DNA of 55,990 nt from Bacteroidales bacterium (GCA_024763075.1 JANTGF010000017.1:1-55990), one strand, 5' to 3'. Positions 37,243-45,747 are shown, numbered from the stretch's first letter. Made by a program: numbers and translations. Notes: a model not told the origin generated them from the letters alone.

Positions 37243-39021
37243 ATGATTACATTCGATCTTGTATTGGTAATCCTTGTTGTGATCTTCATTCTGATTTCAC
37301 TGTACAAGGAATTGTTTGGGCCCGCTCTGACTTTTCTGATCGGGATTGTTGTTCTTGGTATTTTTGGTGTGCTTACTCCCCGTGAGATAATCAGCGGATT
37401 TGCGAACGAACAGGTGATGGTTATCATCATGTTATTGCTTGTGAGCGATATCATCCGGCATACGGCCATTGCAGATATGCTGTTCTCAAAGGCTTTTTAT
37501 GGAGTACGGAGTTATAAACGGTTTTTGGGAAGAATGATGATCCTTGTTGCAGGTTTTTCTGCATTTTTGAATAATACTCCATTGGTTGCAGTCATGTTAC
37601 CTTATGTGAATAACTGGTCTGAAAAGTATAAAGTACCTGCATCCAAACTCTTGATGCCCTTATCGTTCGCTGCAATCCTGGGGGGATGTGCAACCCTGAT
37701 AGGCACCTCTACCAACCTGATTGTAAACGGGCTTGTTGTTGACCAGGATATTCTGCCCGGCCTGGAACCCCTGAATATTTTTGATTTTGTTTGGGTGGGT
37801 GTTCCCATGATCGTAATTGGGATTTTATTTATTTATTTTTTTAGTAATAAACTGCTGCCTGATAAGAATGCAAGGGTTGAAGATATACCTGAGTATCAGA
37901 GGACATACATGGTTGAATCGCTGGTTAACAAACATTCGGACCTGATTGGAAAAACGGTGGAACAATCCGGACTCAGGAACCTGAATGGTTTATTCCTGGT
38001 AGAAATCCGCAGGCAGAAAAAGGTTATGTTTGTGGTGCTAAATAATTTGATTATCGAAGAGGGAGACCTTCTAGTATTTGCCGGCGATAAAGCTCCGATT
38101 GCTGACCTGTTGGATGAAAATTCCGGACTTACCATTCCTTCAGTAGGTATGTTACAGCGAAAAAAACATACAGAGGTTGTGGAAGCAGTTGTCTCTCATA
38201 ATTCGAAATTTATAGGAAAACCATTAAAGGAGATTTTTTTCAGAAGAAGATATGATGCAGCTGTTATTTCAATCCACAGGAATGGGGAAAGAATTACCGG
38301 AAGACTCAGGGATGTTGAATTGAGGGCGGGAGATGTACTTTTGCTATATGCCGGTACTGAGTTCAGGGAAAGGATCAGAATGACACAGGATTTTTATCTC
38401 TTGTCGAAGATTAGACAGTTTGATAAGGTGGAGACGTATAAACTGGTGATTTTACTGGGTGGGCTGCTGCTTGCAATATTCCTGTCCTCCATCAAGGTCA
38501 TCTCATTATTCATGGGACTGATCATCCTTTTATTGGTTTCCTTTATTTTGAAACTCACAAATCCCAAGGATCTTTCCCGAAGTATCGATTATAACCTGGG
38601 ACTGATCATTGTGATGTCTCTGGCGCTTGGTATAGCAATGATCAAATCGGGTACTGCCCCCATGCTGGCGAACCTTTTAATTACTCTTTTTACACCCATG
38701 GGGAAGTACGGGATATTATTCGGGATATTCTTAATTACCTCTGTACTTGGTGCTTATATTACCGGTAAAGCTGCTGTTGCTATTATATTCCCCATTGCCG
38801 TAAGTATGTCCATTAGTCTGGGACTTGACCCGAAACCATTTATTCTTACGGTTGCCTATGCTGCTGCAGCTAATTTTATTACACCCATCGGCTATCAGAC
38901 CAACCTTATGATTTATGGTCCGGGTGGATACTCATTCCGTGACTTTTTTAAACTGGGATTCCCTTTAACAGTGATCTACATGTTTGTTACTATTTTTGTA
39001 CTTGGATTAATTTATTTTTAA
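37243..39021 (+). CDS. SLC13-family permease with two TrkA-C (RCK_C) domains, probable sulfate importer
   Basis: A 592-residue membrane transporter. Residues 1-~200 are TM helices with the family signature NNTPLVAVMLPYVNNW and CATLIGTSTNLIVNGLV. Two cytoplasmic RCK_C domains follow (~220-300 GKTVEQSGLRNLNGLFLVEI and ~310-395 GKPLKEIFFRRRYDAAVISI). The second TM half (~405-592) carries the paired motif ITPIGYQTNLMIYGPGGY. Members move anions such as sulfate or dicarboxylates, usually with Na+. The stop codon overlaps the cysQ ATG (TAATG), and this coupling to a PAP phosphatase favours sulfate as the substrate. Confidence 0.88.
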   Translation: MITFDLVLVILVVIFILISLYKELFGPALTFLIGIVVLGIFGVLTPREIISGFANEQVMVIIMLLLVSDIIRHTAIADMLFSKAFYGVRSYKRFLGRMMILVAGFSAFLNNTPLVAVMLPYVNNWSEKYKVPASKLLMPLSFAAILGGCATLIGTSTNLIVNGLVVDQDILPGLEPLNIFDFVWVGVPMIVIGILFIYFFSNKLLPDKNARVEDIPEYQRTYMVESLVNKHSDLIGKTVEQSGLRNLNGLFLVEIRRQKKVMFVVLNNLIIEEGDLLVFAGDKAPIADLLDENSGLTIPSVGMLQRKKHTEVVEAVVSHNSKFIGKPLKEIFFRRRYDAAVISIHRNGERITGRLRDVELRAGDVLLLYAGTEFRERIRMTQDFYLLSKIRQFDKVETYKLVILLGGLLLAIFLSSIKVISLFMGLIILLLVSFILKLTNPKDLSRSIDYNLGLIIVMSLALGIAMIKSGTAPMLANLLITLFTPMGKYGILFGIFLITSVLGAYITGKAAVAIIFPIAVSMSISLGLDPKPFILTVAYAAAANFITPIGYQTNLMIYGPGGYSFRDFFKLGFPLTVIYMFVTIFVLGLIYF

Positions 39022-39857
39022 TGATGAAAAGCCCTTCACCTTTTTACAGAAACCTTGTTTTAACGGCCATAGACCTTTCCCGGAAGGCAGGTCTGGACAT
39101 TCTTGATGTTTATTATCATTCTGATTTTGAGATTGAAATAAAAAGTGATAAGTCCCCTCTGACCATTGCTGATAAAAGGTCGCATATCCGGATTGTTGAA
39201 GGCCTGGAAAATACGGAAATCCCTGTTTTGAGTGAGGAATCAGCAGGAATTACTTATGAGGAAAGAAAACACTGGGATCGCTTCTGGCTGGTTGATCCGC
39301 TGGATGGCACCAAGGAGTTTATAAAAAAGAACGATGAATTTACAGTAAACATTGCATTGATTGAAAACGGTAAACCTGTTCTGGGAGTTATATATCTGCC
39401 TGTTTTTGATGAAATGTATTTCGGTTTGAAAGGGACGGGCTCTTTCAGGATTCCGGCCTTTAAGGAGTTGGGCGCAGACCTTGAATGGGAGTTTCTGATA
39501 GATTCTGCTGATAAACTACCTTCAGCATCAAAAGGGAGCAATGTGAGAGTGGTTGCCAGCCGTTCCCATTTATCTGCAGAGACACAGGAGTTTATTGATA
39601 ATTTGAAAAGCAAATATGGTGAAGTTTCGACAGTAGCAGCCGGAAGCTCACTAAAGCTCTGCCTTATTGCTGAAGGGCGTGCTGAAATTTATCCCCGGCT
39701 GGGACCAACCATGGAATGGGATATTGCCGCGGGACACAGTATTATATCTGCTGCCGGAGGTAGTATTTATAAAAGGGATGGAAGTGAACTGGAGTATAAC
39801 AAAGAGAATTTGTTAAACCCCTGGTTTATTGCCCGCTCAAAATATTTTTTGGAATAA
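39021..39857 (+). CDS. cysQ: 3'(2'),5'-bisphosphate nucleotidase CysQ
   Basis: A 278-residue member of the inositol-monophosphatase fold. Metal-site motifs: SEESAGI (Glu), WLVDPLDGTKEFIKKNDEFT (the DPLDGTxxF block) and TMEWDIAAGHSII (WDxAAG). It removes the 3'-phosphate from PAP, the by-product of PAPS reduction, in the cytoplasm. Translation is coupled to the SLC13 permease by the TAATG overlap, forming a two-gene sulfate-assimilation unit; the reductase genes are elsewhere. Confidence 0.95.
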   Translation: MMKSPSPFYRNLVLTAIDLSRKAGLDILDVYYHSDFEIEIKSDKSPLTIADKRSHIRIVEGLENTEIPVLSEESAGITYEERKHWDRFWLVDPLDGTKEFIKKNDEFTVNIALIENGKPVLGVIYLPVFDEMYFGLKGTGSFRIPAFKELGADLEWEFLIDSADKLPSASKGSNVRVVASRSHLSAETQEFIDNLKSKYGEVSTVAAGSSLKLCLIAEGRAEIYPRLGPTMEWDIAAGHSIISAAGGSIYKRDGSELEYNKENLLNPWFIARSKYFLE

Positions 39858-40052
39858 CTTCTGGTAAGAATTCTGAAATTTATCAATCCTGTTCCTTGAT
39901 TTGGTTCTTGTCTTTTGATTTTTGACAAGACAGGCGGAAATACTAAATCGGTTGATCCCGAAGCATGTCGCATGATATCTAATCGCTAATGCTATCAAAA
40001 TGTGACTTCGCTGAGCTCCGGGTCATATAATATTATGCGGGTTACAAAAATA

Positions 40053-40069
40053 TGACTCCTCCGGAGTCA
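40053..40069. repeat. Short perfect hairpin (TGACTCC / GGAGTCA)
   Basis: A 7-bp perfect inverted repeat with a 3-base loop. The nearby TGACTTCGC...GGGTCA at ~39999-40024 looks like a weaker relative. It resembles a small REP-like palindrome and is not followed by a T run, so it is not a terminator. Confidence 0.45.
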
Positions 40070-40120
40070 ACTGTCTGTTCTGATTGTGACCAGGATGCAT
40101 GACATTTCTAAACCTAATTA

Positions 40121-40243
40121 GTGTCTCTTAGAAAACGCCAAATACTGCGTTATTCTCGTTTTGGAAACGGTCATTTACAAAAGTAAACTCCCTAATTTTC
40201 AAAGCTTCGAAAGCCTTGTCTTTGGCGTCTTCTAAGAAGCCAC
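40121..40243 (-). repeat. Structured intergenic repeat, copy 2 (123 nt, inverted relative to copy 1)
   Basis: Read on the minus strand, arms GTGGCTTCTTAGAAGACGCC (right end) and GGCGTTTTCTAAGAGACAC (left end) pair over about 20 positions, with a G-T wobble where one strand would otherwise show A-C. The arms are unlike those of copy 1. Between them the core aligns closely with copy 1: AAGGCTT-TCG-AAGCTTT hairpin, AGGGAGTTTACTTTTG, TAAATGACCGTTT and AATAACGCAG. The inner hairpin differs from copy 1 by a paired change A-T to G-C. Confidence 0.78.
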
Positions 40244-40313
40244 TCAAAAAGTTAAGAGTTTTCTTAAAAGCACTAATTATAAGTACGATAGTCTCGAAGA
40301 TTTGCAATATTAG

Positions 40314-40466
40314 TCATGTATTACACAAAACAGGTCCAAAATCTATCTGGTTAGATTTTCTCTTCAGAAAATCCTTATGAGGAGCATCTTCGAATAATTT
40401 TGCAAACCACCCTTTGACCCAGCTTAGTATGCTAAAATCTGTAATCTTTCTGGATTCATCGTCCAT
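40314..40466 (-). CDS. Possible 50-residue small protein, unrecognised
   Basis: An ATG-initiated frame directly after an in-frame TAG. The product is amphipathic and aromatic-rich (ILSWVKGWFAKLFEDAPHKD, then RKSNQIDFGPVL), more protein-like than the other frames of this gap. I recognise no family and see no clear ribosome-binding site. It lies 70 bases upstream of repeat copy 2 on the same strand as the repeat's core. It could be a real small protein, a pseudogene remnant or chance. Confidence 0.3.
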   Translation of the reverse strand: MDDESRKITDFSILSWVKGWFAKLFEDAPHKDFLKRKSNQIDFGPVLCNT

Positions 40467-40712
40467 CTATTATATCCACCGAAGCTTTTGTGGAGGAGAT
40501 AGCGAAAGATTCTTCATCGATCATCGTTCTTTGATCATCAGTTACTCGCCCCCCCACAAGGCCACCTCTTAAAAGCTGCTTCGTGAGGTTTTCACTCCTT
40601 TGTCACTCAAACGTTTATCAATCATCGTTTATGGTTCCTTATCACCGACTCTTGAGTCCCGGATATTGATTCCTGGTTTTTCTTGGTTCTTGTTTCTTGT
40701 TTCTTGTCTCTT

Positions 40713-41678
40713 TTATTTATCTTCCTTGTAGATATGAACCTTTCTTTTTCCATCCGAAGTAGCAAAACCCCGAAACATACCCGGAGTATTAAAAGTCATG
40801 GTAACATTTCCAAGGTGATCGATACCGATGACGCCACCATCACCACCCACATTTTTCAGGGTTTCATTAATCACCAGATTCGCAGCATCATTCAGGGAAT
40901 AATTTCTGAACTCCATTAAAGCGGATATTTCATGGGCAACCGTATATCTGATAAAAAATTCCCCGTGGCCGGTTGCTGATATCGCACAGGTTTTGTTGTT
41001 GGCATATGTGCCTGCACCAATAATAGGCGAGTCCCCAATCCTTCCATATTGTTTGTTTGTCATCCCACCGGTGGAGGTTCCGGCAAACAGATTGCCCTCT
41101 TTATCCAGTGCCACGCAACCTACCGTACCAAATTTTTTGTTTTTCAGCGCTTTTTGTAATGATTTCCATCTTCTTTCCGTAAAGAAATAGGAACTGTCCA
41201 CAATTTCCAACCCCTGTTCCCTTGCAAATTCCAGTGCGCCGTTTCCTGAAAGCATCACATGAACAGAGTTTTCCATAATTTTTCGGGCCAGAGAAATAGG
41301 GTTTTTTACATTTCTGACTCCGGCAACAGCTCCGGCTTCCAGATTTTCCCCATCCATCACAGCGGCATCCAGTTCATTGTATCCGTCATGGGTAAATACA
41401 GCACCCTTCCCGGCATTGAACAGGGGTGAATTTTCCATAATATTAATGGTTTGTTCAACGGCATCACGACTGCTTCCGCCGCTTTCCAGTATAGAATAAC
41501 CTTTAGCCAGGGCTTCGGTTAGCTTTGTTTCAAACTCTTTCTCCATTTCCGGTGTCATATTTTCCTTTTTGATTACACCGGCTCCTCCGTGAATAACCAG
41601 ACCGAATTTTGATTCCGGTTGTTTGCAGGCAGTTAAAGCAAAAACAAAACTGAGAATAAAAAATAAATTTTTGAACAT
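40713..41678 (-). CDS. Isoaspartyl peptidase / plant-type L-asparaginase lipoprotein (Ntn hydrolase)
   Basis: A 321-residue Ntn hydrolase that matures by self-cleavage. It has VIHGGAGVIKKENMTPE, GGSSRDAVEQTINIMENSP, FNAGKGAVFTHDGYNELDAA, then the cleavage site with nucleophile Thr in KKFGTVGCVALDKEGN, and GTSTGGMTNKQYGRIGDSPI and ATGHGEFFIR for substrate binding. The N-terminus has a lipobox (FALTACKQ), so it is periplasmic or surface exposed. The frame extends to a TTG at 41687, but the ATG at 41678 gives the better signal peptide. It hydrolyses isoaspartyl dipeptides or asparagine. It stands alone. Confidence 0.93.
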   Translation of the reverse strand: MFKNLFFILSFVFALTACKQPESKFGLVIHGGAGVIKKENMTPEMEKEFETKLTEALAKGYSILESGGSSRDAVEQTINIMENSPLFNAGKGAVFTHDGYNELDAAVMDGENLEAGAVAGVRNVKNPISLARKIMENSVHVMLSGNGALEFAREQGLEIVDSSYFFTERRWKSLQKALKNKKFGTVGCVALDKEGNLFAGTSTGGMTNKQYGRIGDSPIIGAGTYANNKTCAISATGHGEFFIRYTVAHEISALMEFRNYSLNDAANLVINETLKNVGGDGGVIGIDHLGNVTMTFNTPGMFRGFATSDGKRKVHIYKEDK

Positions 41679-41786
41679 AAGATACAAATTAATGGGGTTT
41701 GAATAACTGCGCTAAATTAGTAAAAATAATTATTCCGTAATATTTCAACTGCTTATAAATCTAAGATATAAATTACCCGAACAAAA

Positions 41787-41820
41787 TAAAAAACCGGATC
41801 AGTCCGGCTTTTTATTTTAT
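41787..41820 (-). terminator. Rho-independent terminator of the ECF sigma operon
   Basis: CCGGA-TCAG-TCCGG stem with A and T runs on both sides. On the minus strand it is followed by TTTTTTATTTTG, placing it 165 bases beyond the stop of the last operon gene. It could work in both directions. The surrounding gap (41679-41984, 306 bases) has nothing else I can name. Confidence 0.7.
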
Positions 41821-41984
41821 TTCATTTTAGATGGCATATCTTAATTTAGTGGTTTCAGGTCATATTTAATATGTCATCGAACCTGTGTTATTATGATGAG
41901 AAATCTGCTGGATTTCCATGATTTCTCAGTCATGCTTTTTTTGAAATGACAAATAGTAAGGGTACAATATATTTTACCTGACTA

Positions 41985-43064
41985 CTAATAATCCAGGTGA
42001 ACACTGCCATAACTGGTACTGACCGTCACTTTCGATTTGGTTTCCATATTTGTTCCCACAATCCCTTCATACGAGGAGGAGGTATTTCCTTTGATCCTGT
42101 TTAACCTGCCTTCAGAAGGAACTGATATACTGGCATACCTGGCTTCACCTTTCAGTTGATAAGAAGCTCCTGAGCTGATACCCAGTTTCACTCCCCCATA
42201 ACTGTTTGTAATGCGTATTTCCTCAAAACCGGCAGGAATTCTTTCTACGCTTGTACCTGTATATTTGGTTTCGAGAATAAGTTTCTTCCCTACATACTCC
42301 AGTTTATAACCGGAATAAGATCCCTGGATTACAAAATTATCCGTTTTGCCGATTTTGTAATTGTCGTATTTTGACTCGGCCACAATGGAACTGGCTTCAT
42401 CAACGGTTAGATTTGAGTACTTACTTTCAACCACCAGGGCCCTGCTTTTTTCAATTTTCATGGTGGAATACTTCATGTATATTTTAGCCCAGCGTACTTC
42501 TCCGATCTCAATTTTGTTTGAATATCCGAAAGTAAGAGAGGTCAGTGGTTTGGTATCCCCCCGTATGATCTTATTGGCCTGAAGGTTACCATATTTGATT
42601 TCAATTTCCGAATATCCGGTAAGTTCATCAATAAAGGTATCCCCGTACTTATTTGACAGGTTAATATCCAGGTCTTTTGGCATGGTTACCGTATAGTTTA
42701 TGCGGAATTTTTTATTGTTCCCCCAGTTCGACCCGCGAATTTTATTTATCTTGTCGTTAATATAAGTAATCGCTTTTACCTCATTCCCGGAAGTGGAAAA
42801 CTCAACATCAAGGTAACCAAGTATTTTCTCAGCAGTTTCCTGGCTGGGATGCTCAACAATGATCTTAACATCAATAATTACTTTTGGCTCTGAGCTGTTG
42901 CGGATATCTATTTTTCCGTACTTATTTCGTAACACAAGTACCGTATTATCATTCACATCAAACTCTTTGTGCAGATTCTTTGTTACTTCTTTTGCTGAAA
43001 GACCAAAGCTGCTGCTTATAAGTAACAGGGTGATGAACAGAATTTTAAATTTGATTGTTCTCAT
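41985..43064 (-). CDS. Secreted DUF4097-like beta-strand-repeat protein
   Basis: A 359-residue exported protein (signal peptide 1-24, ending GLSAKE). The body is a regular array of short beta strands with recurring patterns (LVLRNKYGKIDIRNS, INLSNKYGDTFIDEL, VESKYSNLTVDEAS, TNSYGGVKLGIS, VSTSYGSVHLDY), typical of the DUF4097/head-GIN right-handed beta-helix proteins of Bacteroidota. No catalytic residues are evident. It is the third gene of the sigma-factor operon and overlaps the preceding gene by 20 bases. It may be an envelope-stress sensor or adhesin; its role is unknown. Confidence 0.75.
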   Translation of the reverse strand: MRTIKFKILFITLLLISSSFGLSAKEVTKNLHKEFDVNDNTVLVLRNKYGKIDIRNSSEPKVIIDVKIIVEHPSQETAEKILGYLDVEFSTSGNEVKAITYINDKINKIRGSNWGNNKKFRINYTVTMPKDLDINLSNKYGDTFIDELTGYSEIEIKYGNLQANKIIRGDTKPLTSLTFGYSNKIEIGEVRWAKIYMKYSTMKIEKSRALVVESKYSNLTVDEASSIVAESKYDNYKIGKTDNFVIQGSYSGYKLEYVGKKLILETKYTGTSVERIPAGFEEIRITNSYGGVKLGISSGASYQLKGEARYASISVPSEGRLNRIKGNTSSSYEGIVGTNMETKSKVTVSTSYGSVHLDY

Positions 43065-43599
43065 GGCTTATTTGTTTTTGGTTGGTTTGTATTTTTTTCA
43101 ATCGTTCCAGCAGGTTATTCATAACTTCCACCTTTAAACGGTAATGTTCAATCATGGCATTTATGACCCGTTCGTCGTTGGGGTTGGTTTTTAAATCTTC
43201 TTTCATGCAGTTATAAATAGAATCCATTTCGGAAAGTTCTTTCAGGACTATCCTTTTCTGGGTACTGTCGGTAAACAAGTGGTCACTATTGATCTCATCG
43301 TACCTGATATTGATCTGTTGCTTGTAAAAATGTTCAACCTCTCTGTATTCCGGTGAAACATCTCCCAGAGAAATACCATTTTCCGAAGAATGCTGGAATA
43401 CTTTTTCATAGGTCCAGAGGGAAGACAAAACCACAAGTACAGCGATGGCTGCAACTTTCAATAAGCGTGGAAAAAGAGAGACTTTTTTTCCGGAAGGCAA
43501 TTGATCCAGTCTTTCCGAAAACCGGTCGAAGTGCCCTGCTAAAGGTTTGCTGTCAAAAGCTTCCTTGTTTTCTTTTATGTATTTTTCCAGTTCTGACAT
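43045..43599 (-). CDS. Single-pass membrane protein, putative anti-sigma factor
   Basis: A 184-residue protein. A cytoplasmic N-terminal ~45 residues (LEKYIKENKEAFDSKPLAGH, FDRFSERLDQLPSGKK) is followed by one TM helix (~46-66, LLKVAAIAVLVVLSSLW) and a helical periplasmic C-terminal domain (DSTQKRIVLKELSEMDSIYN). It lacks the zinc-binding HxxxCxxC of ZAS anti-sigma factors and is not FecR-like, but its place directly after an ECF sigma gene (9 bases) and its topology make an anti-sigma or sigma-modulating role likely. It overlaps the next gene by 20 bases. Confidence 0.65.
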   Translation of the reverse strand: MSELEKYIKENKEAFDSKPLAGHFDRFSERLDQLPSGKKVSLFPRLLKVAAIAVLVVLSSLWTYEKVFQHSSENGISLGDVSPEYREVEHFYKQQINIRYDEINSDHLFTDSTQKRIVLKELSEMDSIYNCMKEDLKTNPNDERVINAMIEHYRLKVEVMNNLLERLKKIQTNQKQISHENNQI

Positions 43600-43608
43600 T
43601 TTATTTTT

Positions 43609-44169
43609 TTACTTTTCATTCGGTTTTAACAGTTTCAGTAAATATTGTTTTGCCCTGGTATATTGCGACCTTGAAGTGGAATTGCTGATGCCCAGTACTC
43701 CGGCAATTTCATCGTGGTCATATCCTTCAAAAAGGTACATGGAAAGTACGATTCGATATCCATCCGGTAATTTTTCCATGGCTTTCTTAATCGTTTCCAC
43801 CTTATATTGAATTTCACTTTCATCTGTCTCAATTTCTTCCGTAAATTTGCTTGTTTCCTCGTTCAGTTCCGTAAGTTTTATTTTTTTCTTACGAATGGAA
43901 TCCAGCGATTTATTTATTACGATCCGTTTTAACCACGACCCGAAACTAACCTTCCCTTCGTAAGTGCCAATCTTCTCAAAGGCAGTTAAAAATGCTTCCT
44001 GCATGATATCTTCCGCTTCAGCCGTATCCTTCACAATTCTGAGACTCGCGTTATACATACTTCTGTAATACAACTTGTAAAGCCGGAATTGTGCATCTTT
44101 ATCACCCTGCCTGCAACCATCTATTATTTCCTGGTTCAGATTAATATAACTTTGCTCCGGATGACTCAT
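43609..44169 (-). CDS. ECF-type RNA polymerase sigma factor
   Basis: A 186-residue sigma-70 family protein. Region 2 is LYKLYYRSMYNASLRIVKDT, AEAEDIMQEAFLTAFEKIGT and FGSWLKRIVINKSLDSIRKK; region 4 is KLPDGYRIVLSMYLFEGYDH, DEIAGVLGISNSTSRSQYTR. The length and absence of regions 1 and 3 fit ECF factors. It heads a three-gene operon with a membrane protein and a DUF4097-like protein, a common Bacteroidota envelope-stress arrangement. It probably autoregulates the operon, though I could not find its -35/-10 pair. Confidence 0.93.
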   Translation of the reverse strand: MSHPEQSYINLNQEIIDGCRQGDKDAQFRLYKLYYRSMYNASLRIVKDTAEAEDIMQEAFLTAFEKIGTYEGKVSFGSWLKRIVINKSLDSIRKKKIKLTELNEETSKFTEEIETDESEIQYKVETIKKAMEKLPDGYRIVLSMYLFEGYDHDEIAGVLGISNSTSRSQYTRAKQYLLKLLKPNEK

Positions 44170-44938
44170 TTTTCAATTTAAAGACGAATTAAAAATTAAA
44201 CTGCTGCATAAGCCTGAAAATTTACACAGTAGTTTGCTTTTTTGATTGATTTATATGGCTAATGCGGGATAAATATATGCATTATGTTGCTGGAAAGATA
44301 AATCCGTATGAAGAATTTTGATTAAAAGACCGGGGATGTGATATATAACGTCTTCACAATAAAACAACTAATACAATCTCTTAGTCAATCACTTCCCTTG
44401 TTTTTAAATTTTGTTTCATTTAAACATTATCTTATAGTTAAACAGAGACGTGAAGCATTGACCCCATCACCCCATCACCCCATCACTCAGTCATATAGAT
44501 TACCACGTGCAAGGGTTTACATGGTATTCCGGAAAATAATAATATTACGGTGCGCTGCACCTCAATTACATTATTTTTAATAATAATGCTTTTCATCCTA
44601 AATGCGGCAAAGACGCTGAATATTTGCAGTAAAACTTTGTGTTCCTTCGTGCTTTCGTAGTATTGCTTTCGCCACAGGCATTCCTTTGGAAGTGGTAAAG
44701 GGGAACTAATTTTAACCACAAGGGGCACCAGGGATATCACAAAGGATCCTCAAAGCTTAATAAGCTAAATAGTAATATATTATGTCCATCTATTTTATCT
44801 TTGAAACTTTCGTGATTTCTCATTCCAGTCATTTTAAATTTCAGTCATTTCAGGCATTTATCAATTATCATTATTATTTTGCTTATTTTGAATTTTAGTC
44901 ATTTTAGGCATTTCCCAATTTCTCATATTAAGCATTTC
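44170..44938. other. 769-base gap with decayed repeats
   Basis: No credible gene. Around 44439-44460 is a decayed half of the ATGCAT palindrome in the context GTTAAACAGAGACG, matching TTAAGCAGAGACG at 55861. It is followed by a CCCCATCA triple repeat (44461-44490), similar to CACCCCATCACTCC at 55917. The right end (44818-44938) is made of TTTTAAATTTTAGTCATTT-type AT repeats that run up to the PadR stop codon. Confidence 0.5.
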
Positions 44939-45274
44939 TTAATTCCCCGATAATTCTATAAGAAATCTATCCACAAAAATCCATGCCTCTTTTAATTTTT
45001 CAAGTTCCTTTTTCCCCAAATTGGTAATCTTGTAATATTTCCTTGGCCGGTTTCCATTTGGCACCCATCTGGAAATGATCAATTTTTTCTCATTTAATCT
45101 TTTTAAAATCGGATAAAGACTACCATCTTTCCAACGGATCCTGCCTTCTGATAATTCTTCCACTTTCTTAATAAGGGCATATCCATATGTTTCATCCAGT
45201 GCCAGGATGGAAAGGATCAGCAGAACAAATGAGGCACTCATCAGCTCTTTTGTGATTTTATTTTTGTTCTCCAT
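44939..45274 (-). CDS. PadR-family transcriptional regulator
   Basis: A 111-residue winged-helix regulator: ITKELMSASFVLLILSILAL, DETYGYALIKKVEELSEGRI, RWKDGSLYPILKRLNEKKLI, then the wing SRWVPNGNRPRKYYKITNLG and a short C-terminal helix. The GSLYPILKRL segment is the PadR recognition helix. PadR proteins are repressors released by small hydrophobic molecules and often control multidrug pumps. This is the last gene of the leftward RND efflux locus and a tandem near-copy of the broken PadR gene just upstream, so it likely regulates the pump. Confidence 0.92.
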   Translation of the reverse strand: MENKNKITKELMSASFVLLILSILALDETYGYALIKKVEELSEGRIRWKDGSLYPILKRLNEKKLIISRWVPNGNRPRKYYKITNLGKKELEKLKEAWIFVDRFLIELSGN

Positions 45275-45309
45275 ACAATTTCATTTTAATTGTTTTGAAT
45301 TTTAGTCAT

Positions 45310-45648
45310 TTACAATTTCTCCGATAATTTCTTACGAAGATTATCCATAAGGGTCCATTCCTCTTTTATTTTTTCAAGTTCCTTTTCCCCCAAACTAGTA
45401 ATCTAATAATATTTCCTTGGCCTGTCCTCATCCACTACCCATTTGGGGATGATCATTTTTTTCGCACTTAATCTTTTTAAAACCGGGTAAATACTGCCTT
45501 CTTTCCAACGGAGCTTACCTTCTGATAATTCTTCCACTTTTTCAATAATGGCAAATCCATATGTTTCACCCAGTGCCAGGATGGAAAGGATTAGTGGAAC
45601 GGATGAGGCACCCATCAGTTCTTTTGTGATTTTATTTTTTTTCTCCAT
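45310..45648 (-). pseudogene. PadR-family regulator interrupted by an amber codon
   Basis: Residues 1-81 (ITKELMGASSVPLILSILAL, GSIYPVLKRLSAKKMIIPKW, DRPRKYY) closely match the neighbouring PadR. At 45403-45405 the codon is TAG where the neighbour has AAG (Lys, in RKYYKIT). The frame then stays open for 30 more codons with a matching tail (ITSLGEKELEKIKEEW, as against ITNLGKKELEKLKEAW) to a TAA at 45310-45312. So one point mutation has cut off the C-terminal helix used for dimerisation. A truncated DNA-binding fragment may still be made. Confidence 0.85.
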
Positions 45649-45747
45649 ACGATTTCATTTTAATTATTTTGAATTTTAGTCATTTTAAGTATTTTGAATT
45701 TTATCATTTATCATTTTCCTTATTTTAAATTTTAGTCATTTCCCAAT

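Larger units (their letters stand above)
39858..40712. other. 855-base gap with structured repeat, hairpins and a possible small ORF
   Basis: The gap between cysQ and the asparaginase gene contains a TGACTCC-TCC-GGAGTCA hairpin (40053-40069), copy 2 of the structured repeat (40121-40243), a possible 50-codon ORF on the minus strand (40314-40466) with an internal GATTTTCT-CTTC-AGAAAATC hairpin (40354-40373), and a block of TTCTTGTTTCTTG repeats (40672-40712) complementary in type to those at 32628. No long gene is present. Confidence 0.6.

Noticed and set aside
40121-40243. Classical MITE or IS remnant
   Set aside because: Arms differ between copies although the core is conserved, no target duplication is visible, and no transposase homology is present.
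41787-41820. Terminator for the asparaginase gene
   Set aside because: The asparaginase gene is transcribed leftward from 41678, so this hairpin is upstream of it; it serves the sigma operon.
45403-45405. Amber codon as pyrrolysine or programmed readthrough
   Set aside because: The paralogue has Lys (AAG) here, there is no context for readthrough, and pyrrolysine is not expected in this phylum; a point mutation is simpler.
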